Source of the DNA: Begonia masoniana
Lineage: Eukaryota; Streptophyta; Magnoliopsida; Cucurbitales; Begoniaceae
Assembly: GCA_022432975.1 (NCBI GenBank)
Contig: CM039509.1
Location: 12,604,095 to 12,668,094, forward strand
Length of the DNA stretch: 64,000 bases
Reading direction: 5' to 3'
Every line of letters begins with the position of its first letter. Within the stretch, counting starts at the first letter, position 1. The notes under the pieces are model-generated. The model saw nothing but the letters and a program-made list of their open reading frames with translations, did no database searches and was not told the origin of the DNA. Of this stretch, positions 1 to 10,679 are shown one piece after another. The translations under genes and the position numbers were made by a program.

Positions 1-1300
1 ACATCATAAGATTTAAACTATAAGCCTAATGCTTAGTAAGGAATGCAACACTATCACGAGTGTATGAATGCATAATTTGAAGAAAACATGCTCGTAAATC
101 ATTTCTGGTTCATGTTCTTGTTTATATTCATCATTCATAATCATAGATCGTATTCATCTTTCTTTTCATAATTTAGTTGTGTGGATTGAGAGAGGATTTG
201 TGCCGGTAAAGGGGGTTCGACAGTGAGTTTGATCATGGTCCCTACTGCGGGTCGTATTCATATGTCCTTCTCTGGACTGTGACATACGTCGAACCACCCC
301 CAACCCTCACTCAACCGCGTTGTAGGGATTTTTATCACCTTATCTTGTTCATGAGAAAACATGCTTTCAAAACGTTTTCATGTGCATAAAACATTAATAA
401 TGCATGAACATGGAAATTCTTAAATCATCAAGCTACAGAATAGAACACTATTCAATATGAGACCTTACTATTGAGCTAATCATCAGCTTAAACATTAGAC
501 AGTAACATAAGGGGAACTTCTAAACATCATAGAAATCTCTACCTAGCATCCTTTGATGTAGGGTCCTAATGACCGAGAAACCTATACATTCACTTACCTG
601 GATTCCTTAGCAGTTTCGTGCTTAACACCTCAAACTCCTTCACCTGATATCATTCACATTGAAGTAGTTAAAACAAAATCATATAAGTCCTAACCAATAG
701 TCATCCTAGAATCTAGTCACTAAAGTCATTCCAAATCTAATAGTCTAACACTCTGTGTGCAGTCTGAAATCCGAAACCCAAAACAGACAGATTCAATTAA
801 CGACAGCTCAGGGTTGGTTATCTTAAATGTTCAGAATCGAGTCGGAATGACATTACCAAACTCGGGTTTCACTATGTCTTTATTAATACTCGGCCATTGA
901 AGAGTCTAAGACTTCAACACTAAACTAATAACAGAACTAATCAAATAGCAGAAAAGTTACATTGCCAAACTCATACCTCGGGCGTAGAGTATCCGAGAAA
1001 TGGCAAGGAAACCGATTGCCGGAAGGGAAATTTCCAGCTGACAGAGGGCGGAGCTTGGGAGAGAAGAAATCGCCGGATATTGGGGATGTCGGCTACAGTG
1101 GTTTAAATGAGGTTTGAATCCTTTCTTTTTTCTTTAAATACAGGCCTCAATCCTCCTTTATTACAACTTTGCCACTCAACCTAGTTTAGATTCACATGTA
1201 ATTAATTAAGCTTGACATAAATCCTAAACTTCGAAGATTTAAATATTATGATCGTTAATACAGTTAAGAAAGTCACCTGGCCGTTACCTCGGGTGTTACA
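1..1300 (-). mobile_element. Element Q: 5' part of an LTR (left end off window)
   Basis: Read on the minus strand it begins at 1300 with TGTAACACCCGAGG, the usual LTR start in this window. It stays collinear with the plus-strand LTR at 1639-3856, sharing for example the segment around the GGTTGGGGGTGG motif and the stretch ending in the CATTAGGCTTATAG motif. The two are clearly diverged. It abuts plus-strand integrase sequence at 1301, so its internal region, if any, must lie to the left. It is therefore a 5' LTR of a minus-strand element or a solo LTR, inserted into element P. Confidence 0.75.
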
Positions 1301-1597
1301 GCTTACAAACTGCAATTGCCTCCATCACTGGAAAAGGTACATAATGTCTTCCATGTGTCAATGTTAAGGAAATGCATACGTGATCCAGCACATGTTGTTG
1401 AACCAACTGGAATCGATATCGAGCCGACCCTAGAGTATGAAGAGAAACCAGTAAGGATCATAGAATCTGCGGTAAAGACTCTTCGAAATAAAGAAATTCG
1501 ACTGGTGAAAGTCTTATGGATGAATCATGGTATTGAAGAAGCCACTTGGGAGCGACAACAGGACATGTTGGACAAGTATCCAGAACTCTTTACTTGA
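1301..1597 (+). pseudogene. Element P: integrase C-terminus with chromodomain-like tail (truncated)
   Basis: The open frame starts at the junction with LTR Q and ends at a stop before the P polypurine tract. It encodes the end of a Ty3/gypsy integrase: an AYKLQLP segment, the conserved [12 protein letters not shown] block, then a chromodomain-like tail with LVKVLW and [10 protein letters not shown]. In intact chromoviruses this tail follows the integrase core and is thought to direct integration to particular chromatin. Everything upstream (gag, PR, RT, RH, INT core) is missing, displaced by the Q insertion to the left of the window. The apparent start inside this frame is not a real start codon. 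Confidence 0.85.
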
Positions 1598-1625
1598 TCA
1601 ATTTTCGGGGAAGAAAATTTTGTTT

Positions 1626-1634
1626 AAGGAGGGG
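1626..1634 (+). other. Element P polypurine tract
   Basis: AAGGAGGGG lies just before the TG that opens the P 3' LTR. It is in the right position to prime plus-strand DNA synthesis. The same AAGGAGGG motif precedes the 3' LTRs of elements B and E. Confidence 0.65.
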
Positions 1635-3390
1635 TGCATGTAACACCCGACAATCTCAGCCAGGTGATTTTCTTAACGGAGTTAATTGTCACCTTTATTG
1701 TTAATACTTGAATTTAATTTTAATGCCAAGGTTTATTTGATTTCTAATTTTGGGGTGGCAAAATGGTAATTAGGAAGGATCTTACTAATATAAATAGAAA
1801 ATGGAAACCTTAAACCTCACTTAAACCCCACTATAGCCGACATTCTCTCTCGGCGATTCCCGTGCTTCCAGAGCTTTTCTCTGCCGGCGATTCCCTCTTT
1901 GGCGATCTATTTCTCCAGCCTCCACTCCGATCACCTGCATTAAAGGTAAGATTTAATCAATGTAGTTGCCGTGTAGTTGTTTGGAACTCTGTTTTCAACT
2001 AGAACCCAATGTTTCAAGATTCTTCAATGGCCGGATAATAGGAACATTTTTATCGGTGTTTAGTAATGGCATTTCCGAATCGATTCTGGACATTTAATAT
2101 AACCGACTTGGATTAATCATTAGTTGAACCTAGCTGTTTTGGTTTTGGATTCCAGGCTGCACACAGAGATATAGACTAAGGGATTCGGGAATGACCTTAG
2201 CTATTAGATTCTAGGATGACTTGTGATTAGGACTATTAGGATTTTCGTTTTAATTACTGCAATGTGAATGTTTTAGGTGAAGAAGTCTGAAGAAAATGAG
2301 CTCAAGTTGCTAAGGAAACCAGGTAAGTGAATGTGTAGGATTTCCGGCCATTAGGGCCCTACATCATAAGGATGCTAGGTAGAAACTAATACGATGATTA
2401 GAAGTTATTTAAGCTATTGTCTGTTACTTATGTTGATGTTTGTTTTAAGTTAGTAAGATGGTTTGTACTTGGATAATTCACGGATGTTTGAGAATTACGT
2501 TATGTGATGTTTTGTTAGAGTCTATGAAGTCAACTGTCTAGTATGATAAATTCCATAGCCTGATGATTTAAGAACATTCATGTCATGCATCATGATTTAC
2601 TCCTCAAGCATATGAAAATGATTTATGAGTATGTTTTCTCCATGAACAAGGTATGAAAATGAATATGAAAATGATCTCATATAACATGATTAAGTGAGGG
2701 TTGGGGGTGGGTTGACATATGCCACAGTCCAAAGAGGGACCATGAAAATGACCCGAAAGGGAATATGATCAAAATCACTGTCAACCCCCCTTTTACGGCA
2801 CAAATCCTCCCTTAATCCATATGATGAAAACGATGAACAGAAACAAGGATGATAAATGATCAAGAACATGTTTTCTCTCAACTGTACATTCATGAATACA
2901 TGTAGTTTGCATTCCTTACTAAGCATTAGGCTTATAGTTTAAACCTCATGATGTAGGTGACGAGTTTTCAGGTGAGGATCACAAAGTTAATGAGAATGTT
3001 TAAGCTCGGTTGCTGGAAGGTGCTCAGGGTCGAGATTTGTGGCTGGCAGGCGATATTGACCCGCGGTTATGCTCACATTGAGTCAGTAAGGTTTATGAAA
3101 GACTGAAGTCTGTGTAGGATGAGATTTCTTTTTATAACATTGGGATGTTTGGATTTTTCCTATTTGATCTCTGAGTCCGAGGAATGATTTAAGTTTATAG
3201 AATGATCTGCTTAATTAAGTCTTCCGCTTCACGCATCCTGAACGAGTCTGTGATTTTTATTCGTTTAAAGTTTATGCCTACCAAGTTCAAATCTATGAGA
3301 GTCGGGGTATTTTTCTGTTGGTTGAAGTTGCTTGATGATTATCATGTTTTACTGCTGAGTGATAGGAGTTGGATGAGTGTATCATCCGGC

Positions 3391-3452
3391 TGACGTCATC
3401 GGCGGATGTCGAATGATAGAAGTTGATCGATTGAGTCTTCCGGCTGACGTCA
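3391..3452 (+). promoter_or_regulatory. Two TGACGTCA (C-box/CRE-like) palindromes in P LTR
   Basis: TGACGTCA occurs at 3391-3398 and 3445-3452, both in the context CGGCTGACGTCATCGG. This is the known core site of plant bZIP factors (TGA/C-box). CACGTG G-boxes follow at 3655-3660 and 3723-3728. That these act as enhancers is inference. The B LTRs carry the same TGACGTCA in a similar context. Confidence 0.4.
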
Positions 3453-3466
3453 TCGGATGATGTCGA

Positions 3467-3646
3467 GTGTTTTCTTTACCAGATGATATAAGTAATGTTT
3501 TGTCGTTTAGTGACCGGGCGATGTAGGTGTTTTCTTTACCGGATGATATAAGTAATGTTTTTTCGTTTAATGTCCAGGCGAAGTAGGTGTTTTCTTTACT
3601 GGATGATATAAGTAATGTTTTGTCTTTTAGTGACCGGGCGATGTTT
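3467..3646 (+). repeat. 60-bp tandem repeat, three copies, in P LTR
   Basis: Three near-identical 60-bp units start at 3467, 3527 and 3587, each opening GTGTTTTCTTTACC and containing GATGATATAAGTAATG. Only a few substitutions separate them. Confidence 0.8.
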
Positions 3647-3856
3647 TAATTATACACGTGAAACGCCCGTGTCCGCTGGCAGATGTGTAATGTATTTCGT
3701 TGCTAGGCAATGCCTAATGAATCACGTGTGATGTCTTGAACTAAGTTATGATTTAAAAGAAAAATATATAAAAAAAAAAGAACAAAGGAATGTAAGGATA
3801 TATGGTCAATTCTAAAAGAGTCATGGTTTGGTCTCGGCCCTACTGGGGTCGTTACA

Positions 3857-5753
3857 AACAGTATTCAAGTCGAATACTTCCTCAAGCATCCTAACAGTCT
3901 TAATAACTGTTCCTATGCGAGCTTCCCCACTAAAATTTCGCTCTCTATATTTCGCAAGCTATGTCATCGAAAATACCTCATGGTCTCAACGAGTCCAACT
4001 GGGAGCTAAAGTCGCTACTCACTTAAGACCTCTGTTCCACTATAAATAAGACCCTATAACATCACACATCATTTTAAGCCACTTTAATGAGCTCACTCGC
4101 TATGCCCTTAACTGAGATCTCCATTTCGTCTGCATTATGCTTATTGCCTAATTCAAATCTTTAGTAACTTTGGGCACAGTCAAGTCCCCAAGTTGCGCAA
4201 TTGATATGCTCCAAACTATTCCTTTTAATCTTAGGTCACTTGCATATTCATTGGTCTCGACTTGTTAAACACGAGTTAATCTTTTTGGAAATTTCTGACT
4301 TAGCCTCACTTCTAAGATTACTTAAATGGTTTTCATGAAAATCCTCATTCTCCTTATCCTATAAATCGCGAATTTCACAAATCGCAAGACATCAACCGCT
4401 GAGCTAAACTTCTGATCTTAACTCTTCATTTAATCTAACGATCCCCTGCACCTACTTCTAATTCCGCATAAGGATCTCTTCAAGGCTAATTTCGCATAAG
4501 GATTTCTTCAAGGCTACTCAAGGGTTTATGTTCTTTCATTTCTCCTAGTTGGGTTCTAATATTCTACTTTATTCCCTTGCAACGATTTATCCTACGATCT
4601 TCTTGTTAGCAAACTTATTGTCGATAAGTTTACATCCTGAATCCACATCTCCTTAACGTCTAAATCTTGCCCCTTTGTTTTCTAATAATTTAGAACATCT
4701 CCTCATTAAACTGGCCTTCCTAGTTCTTCAAACATTGACGTCCCTACTTCCATCTCGGGGGTAGCCTCACATACATGGCCCTCAACTTAAGCCGCACCAA
4801 CTAGAGACTCACTCTAGTTGAATCGTCATCCCCTCTACGGTCATACTAGTTATCTTAAATCTAAAACACGACTTCCAATTCAGAGGGCTAAACTTTTCTC
4901 TCGGTAGTTATTGGGTTTGAGTCCATAAGTTCTTTGTAGCTCTTACACTCTTGCTTCATAACCTCTAATCAACTATACCAATGCACGACATGTCTACTAC
5001 TTACCGATCACCTTTAACTTCACTGGGTCTCCCCTTTATCGTATGTCGATCGTAATCTTTTTGCAAAATGAGCGATCTTTCGTTACTAACGAGTCTTCTC
5101 AGATGATGCACATCCCCTAGAGGTCGGCCAATTCTGTTACTCGAATATTACTTTTCATATAACTTTAACCCTTTATTGTCTCTAATTTTGTTAATCTTCC
5201 AACTCCGAGTAAATATCCTTATCTTCTTCATCGATATAGGTCGATACGAACACCCTTACGAATCGCTCGGATGTTAAGTCTTCAACGTTGCATTGTTCCA
5301 TCACCCCTTTACAAAAGAAGTCAACGCATTACATACCCCTTCAACAATCTACTTAAACTAAACTTTTGAGTGCCACCTTTGTCTAGATGCTCCAAACTTC
5401 TCGCAGATTTAGGTTATTTAAATTTTTGCTATATTTTCTTATCTACTTGTACGTATTAACGATACATCGACAATCTAAAACATTCCCTAGTAAGTCTTAA
5501 ACCTAAACTTTGAATTTCTCCCTAAGGGTCTGTCAATTAGGGTCTAGATCTCATTTATTTAAACCTTATATCCCGTAAGTTGTACCCCTCTCATGGAAAT
5601 TGAATCTTAAATGCTCAATTCTCACGGTTATGCCAGGTCATGGACTTTAACGCATAACCCAATCACTCCTTTATTCGAAGCCTATGTCGTCCCCTCTCTA
5701 TTTTTAAACTTACTTCAACCAATCACATGATTATCATCTCCAAAATTCTAACT
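3857..5753 (-). mobile_element. Element A: non-coding internal region
   Basis: About 1.9 kb between the P LTR and the gag remnant of A. I see no convincing gag, PR, RT, RH or INT motif on either strand. A short imperfect duplication lies near 4465-4520 (CGCATAAGGAT...TTCTTCAAGGCTA, twice). By position it belongs to the A internal region, cut by the insertion of P. It may be a decayed pol or a non-coding filler like that of large derivative (LARD-like) elements; the sequence does not decide. Confidence 0.4.
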
Positions 5754-6147
5754 CTATACTACATCTCTGAATTTAGGACACACGGGCTTTTGAGTAGCTC
5801 CTTGCACTTGCTTTCCCTTGCTCTGGCCATTCCTTCCCTCATACGACCTCTTAGCACCTCTTTGTTGCTCTTCCTTTACGGGGTGCGGTTGAAATCCAAA
5901 AATGAACCTATCCATACCGTGGATACTAAGAGCAATCACCACTTGGGTTCCAGGGCCCTCTCGGTTTATCAATGTCTCAAGCTGGTGAGATTGCCTGTTT
6001 ATATGTTGTGCTTGTTGATCTAGTTGTTGAGACTGTCTTTCCATATGTTGAGCCTGTCGTTCTAAGTGTTGGGATTGTTGAGCTATAAAATCCTTGAGTT
6101 GATCTATGGTGTCTTCTCTATCGTCTCGCTCATTCCCTCGACGCACC
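5754..6147 (-). pseudogene. Element A: internally deleted gag remnant
   Basis: The frame opens at 6147, about 150 bases inside the PBS, as expected for gag. The N-terminus (VRRGNERDD) is followed by a glutamine-rich stretch of repeated QSQQLDQQAQH-like heptads that looks like a coiled coil. It then passes directly into a basic segment (KRSYEGRNGQSKGK) and VCPK, which in related gags lies just before the CCHC zinc knuckle. The gag core with the FWWET-type motif is missing between them. The protein is about 130 aa against roughly 350-450 for a full gag of this group. It cannot be functional alone. Confidence 0.6.
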
Positions 6148-6296
6148 ATTTTTATAATCTTATACAAGTTAAAGCAATAATTCTAAGAAACAAGAAAACA
6201 AATAAAGCATGTAACGTACTCATAGTTTGAAGAAGCATGTCCGTGAAGTGGCTAGCGTAGTCGAGCAATCTGCAGAACCGATTTTAAAACCCGGGA

Positions 6297-6308
6297 GCTC
6301 TGATACCA
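6297..6308 (-). other. Element A primer-binding site (initiator tRNA-Met)
   Basis: On the minus strand this reads TGGTATCAGAGC, complementary to the 3' end of plant initiator tRNA-Met. It lies a few bases from the LTR end and fixes the element orientation as minus. Confidence 0.85.
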
Positions 6309-6310
6309 AT

Positions 6311-9087
6311 TGTTGTGATGACCCCGACCCCATGTCGGTGACGCCACGACCTGTGTCGTGCGTGCATACATACGTACATGTGTATTAACCTAGCCCGTTC
6401 TCACTTAAATTTTTCATTTGTTCATCATTTGTCCATTCGTTTTCTTTCATTTCGCTCGTTAGAGAACAGACTCGGGCATTCAATCCGTATCTATCGACAT
6501 TTTGTCTTTAACTTAGAACGTACCCAAAATGACTCGTCTAAGGTTTCAATCCTTTAATCTCACTTGTTTAGAGACAATTAACCTCATTCGGCGGAAGACT
6601 ACTGTGCGTGGAAGACTCATTACAAGATAAAATTAACCAAAATCTCAAGTTTAACACTATAAAAAGCACCCTGGTCGACCCCAGAGCTTTCGATCGACAC
6701 TTCATTAATAGTGGTCGACCCCTAAAAAGGTTCTGGTTTTTGTTTGTACTGAAACAGATTGAAACCTTGCAACAGCGGTCGACACCTTGTCTGAGGGGTC
6801 GACACTTCAAAAACAGTTTTGCTCTTAGGTTGCATTCTTTTGTAAGTTCGGTCGACACCTTTTCTGAGGGGTCGACACTTCAAAAACAGTTTTCCTCTCG
6901 GGTTGCATTCCTTTGTAAGTTCGGTCGACACCTTGTCCGAGGGGTCGAGCCCTTGCCTGGCAAGGTGTCTACCCCTGCAGGCACAGGTCTACCCCTACAA
7001 AGGCAATTTTTACATTTTTTACCTAATCAACACCTCCAATCACCTCCAAACTTAACCAACTCTACCTATTCAATATCAATTCCATCACCATCCATAAACC
7101 AAACATTCAATCTCATCAAATCTCGACACGAAACTTCAATTTCCACTCGAAACCATAAACCTACTTTCAGAACATCAAAACTCATCCAAAATCCATTCTA
7201 TTTCATCAAAATATCTACAATCATCAATATTCATCCAAATACACATCAACATCAATATCCTATCTATTTCATCAACAACCGTCCATACATAGCGGAAGCT
7301 ATCAAAATCATCAAAACCACGGTTTATAACCTATCCAGATACCACACACCCTAATATGAATTTCTATACATTTTATCATATATTATCACCCATCTGCCCA
7401 TTTCAACCCAAAAGAACTCAAAATACATAACCTACAGCTCCCACGGGTCGTGTACGCATCGACTACGCCAGCTGCTCCCGCGAACATCCTCCTTCAAGCT
7501 GTAGGCTCGTCGGGTGGAGGGACATCGTCCTGACCTTGCTCGTAGTCACCTACACCATAAGGACACCTATGAGATAATAATCTCAGTAAGTTTTACGTAA
7601 ATGTCTATGCATGATCATGTATGCAATGAAAGCCGTCCATGTCATTTCATTTCAATACGTGTCAGTCTTGGTTACCGGGGCCTTTCTCAGTTAGATGGAT
7701 AGGGCACATCAAGCGGGTAGATAGCCCACACCATCTGAAAGGAGGGAGAGCCGCTCACCACGGAACGCCAGGTCTGAACCTCTCACCGAATAACCATCAT
7801 GCGTTGTTTACTATGATACTTTACTTGCCACATGCATGCAATTCTTTTTCTTTGAAATCAATGCGTAAATTCGTTGTGCATGGTATTTTAAAAACTATGA
7901 TGCATGAACAGTTCAATACGTAATATAAACATACATAACGAGAATACCATCAAGACGTCACAAATACCATCAAAACATCACTATATTCAACCTATAAACA
8001 ACCCAACTTAGACTACCCGACCAAAGCGATTAAACAAACAAAGCTCCAACAAATTCCTCAACACAATTTCCAACATATGGTGTAGGCCAATCGGCCACAG
8101 TAAGTCACGAGAACTTACCTCTCGTGCCGTGCATACCGAGCTCCTTGTCTCGAACTTGGTCACCTAAATCAATCCATAGCGTCCTTTGTTAAAACCGAGC
8201 TTAAACGTAAAGTTTCAGAAATTTACGAAACTCCTAACTAAAGGAAATTTCCTAGGACTCTAATAAAACTCTCTTGAGCATTTCATCGAGCAATTTACGC
8301 TCACCAATCTTTAAACCCCATTAATGGAGGTTTCACAAAGCTCAAAATCTGGATTTTCAACCTAAACATCGAATACACCTAACATTTCACCAAATAACGC
8401 TCAATAATTGTAGATAAGGTAATTTCTAACGTTTCCTAACAAAATCGGCTATTTATACGAAATTCCTATGAAACCCTAAATTTTCAAACCTCTAAAAATC
8501 ATGGTCTTAAGCCGGAAAACCATAGATTCTTACCTAAAATCACGAGGGAAGGAGAAAACGTGAAGAACCTCGATGAACGGAAGAGAAATCGTCGAAGCAA
8601 ATGGAGCAGAATCGTGGAGGGAAAAGCGTCGCCAGAGAGGAGGAAGAAAACCCTCTGAAGAAAATGCTAAGTGTTGGGGAAAATTGGGATTTTGTGTTTT
8701 AATTGAATTTGGGTGGTAAAAGACAAGTTTGCCCTTTGGTTTAATCTCCCGTTTATCCTATTGTTCAGCTATCGGTTCGGTTTCTCTAAAATTTTCTTAT
8801 TTCACCAATAATTCCAATTTATTCCTAGGGCTCTAATAAAGCTTTCCATTCGTCGGACGGATTTATTTTGCTATTTCTATGAATTAAATCGCTATACGGT
8901 CAAAACCGGAAACTTAAGCATTATATTTCGGTTTGATCTTCTTAAATTCCCATAATTCTTCTAAAATTCATATTAATTACGAGGATCCCAATTAAAACTC
9001 TCGATTTGCAAAACGGACATATTTTGATTATTTACAAAAATGCTCTTACGTGCAAAATTGGAAAACCCGTAAAATCAGGGTGTTACA
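6311..9087 (-). mobile_element. Element A: 5' LTR
   Basis: On the minus strand it starts TGTAACACCCTGATTTTACG at 9087 and ends GGGGTCATCACAACA next to the PBS, about 2.8 kb. The true end may be 3 bases shorter (6314). It contains a cluster of GTCGAC palindromes. It shares several blocks with solo LTR S, including a TACGCATCGACTACGCCAGC-like segment, so the two are related families. The 248-aa plus-strand open frame at 6608-7354 resembles no known protein. It is inserted into LTR C2. Confidence 0.75.
6674..6929 (-). repeat. GTCGAC palindrome cluster in A LTR
   Basis: Seven exact GTCGAC sites occur in 256 bases (6674, 6714, 6778, 6798, 6851, 6871, 6924), with degenerate copies nearby. Most come in pairs about 20 bases apart within a partly repeated block that includes CTTCAAAAACAGTTTT twice. 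The cluster lies towards the 3' part of the LTR. Confidence 0.75.
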
Positions 9088-10047
9088 CATAAAATCATCA
9101 TCCACGGGGTTCGTACCTACAACAGGGAGTTCAACTATGAGTCTAAAGCTCAGTAAGAACATACAATGTAGTTATGCATATACTGTGCATGAACATTTTG
9201 AAATACATGAACATTACATTACATTACGTTTCACTGGACATGAAGGTATAAGTGGGAAGAAGAGCTGGCGCAACAGGAGTACACGATAGGTACTTAACAG
9301 TGATAACATGGATAACAGGATGCCAGTCCTCGTCCACACTTAACCATACATTACATTCACATTTTTAACTTTCCTAACTTCAAATCTAGTGCTGAAAACA
9401 TTTGCATGACTTTCAAAGCAAACGTGTATGCATGAACATTTACAGTGCTTAACATCACATAAACAGGTGACAGGATATTAAAGCAGAACATAAAGCAAAA
9501 ACACACTTAACCTAAAACATAACGTACAGTTTAACTACCCAACAACGATCTTGACAACATAAAACCTAGTACCTCCGTATTGTAGGACCTTAAGGGCCAA
9601 ACCTGTACGTATGAACTTACCTGTTGCTGCAAAGTTGAAAGCTTTGTTCGTGTTACCTCTGCGATCCACAGATCTTAGGCAGAGAAACTGAGGAGATCAG
9701 AGGAGCTTCGCTGGTCGTTTGTCGTCTGGACGAGAGAGAGCAGGGAGGAGTGGAGAGAACAGAGAAAAGAAGTGAAGAGGGTTTCACGTAGGAGGAAGAG
9801 TATATGTTGTTCAACAAGTTGAACACATGGCAGCCATTCATTGGCTTCCTCCCACCTACCTTAATTCCTACCTAAACAACCCCTCCATTGGTTTTCTAAC
9901 TAAATGAATGGTTTGGTTACACTTTGGTTTATTTTTCCACTAAATATCCTAACAAATTTCACCAAAACATTCATTATATTAATATAAACCTAATCCCATT
10001 GGATAATTCGAGGGATAATTTCCCGGCCAAAAATGCCGGGTGTTACA
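9088..10047 (-). mobile_element. LTR C2: truncated LTR related to element C
   Basis: On the minus strand it begins TGTAACACCCGGCATTTTTGG at 10047. It matches the element C LTRs (compare 13400-14334 and 61840-63002), including the ACCTACAACAGGGAGTTCA block. Its 3' part is cut by the insertion of element A at 9087/9088. Open frames within it have no protein similarity I recognise. Confidence 0.7.
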
Positions 10048-10215
10048 GGTTTCCAACTAAATTGTCATTTAGTTCTTTGTTTCGGTTACTCCTTAGTTTG
10101 GTCTCCCCCACAAAACATCCCACAATTCCAATAAAAATATTTACTATATTAATAGCAAAATAATCCCGACCAATAATTCAAGGGATAATTCCATGGCCAA
10201 AATGCCGGGTGTTAC
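10048..10215 (-). mobile_element. LTR C3: 5'-terminal fragment of a second C-related LTR
   Basis: A second copy of the same LTR start, ending GGCCAAAATGCCGGGTGTTAC at 10215, shows that C2 was inserted into an older LTR of the same family. The last base of the expected terminus is altered (TGTTACC instead of TGTTACA). Confidence 0.6.
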
Positions 10216-10679
10216 CCATTTAGGGCAGACCTTGAACAATATTGACTTGTCCACGTGAACGTCAACATGAGAAAACTAATCTAGAAATGAACTAAAAGCC
10301 AATAAATGTTTTATTTCTATCAATTTTATTATTTCAACAAAATGAAGTTTATTTGAAGACCGATTCTAGCTATCTTTAAATTTATCATTTAAAATTGTTA
10401 TTAGATATCTTTTAGATTATTTGGCTCTACTGTAATGAGATTATTTTCGTGCACAAGTCTAATAATGTTTTATTTGATGATGTTAACTTTCTTATTGCTA
10501 AGTAAATTTATAATTTTAAGTATTTCATAAATTACATTTTTAATTACGTTCTTTCAAATTGAAAGAAAATTATTTTTCATTAATTAGTTTTTATGTGAAG
10601 CTCTCTCCTCCTCTTGATTTCTCATAATTCGTCCCTCTTAATAAACTTACTTCTTATAGAAAAAATAATGTTTAAAATG
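10216..10679. other. AT-rich unique island
   Basis: About 460 bases of AT-rich DNA between the C3 LTR fragment and element C. I see no repeat, domain or convincing exon. Its composition resembles 63003-64000, so both are probably the host DNA into which element C inserted. Confidence 0.5.

Larger units (their letters stand above)
1639..3856 (+). mobile_element. Element P: 3' LTR
   Basis: It starts TGTAACACCC directly after the polypurine tract and ends with GGGGTCGTTACA, about 2.2 kb. The end was chosen by analogy with other LTR ends here, such as GGGTCATCACA of element A and GGGTTGTGACA of element E. It holds a three-copy 60-bp repeat, two TGACGTCA palindromes and two CACGTG boxes near its 3' end. 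Open frames inside it (for example 2690-2926 minus and 3202-3393 plus) have no recognisable protein. It sits inside the internal region of minus-strand element A. Confidence 0.7.

Noticed and set aside
6608..7354. 248-codon plus-strand open frame
   Set aside because: Lies within LTR A across the GTCGAC cluster and a low-complexity stretch; no recognisable domain and on the opposite strand to the element.
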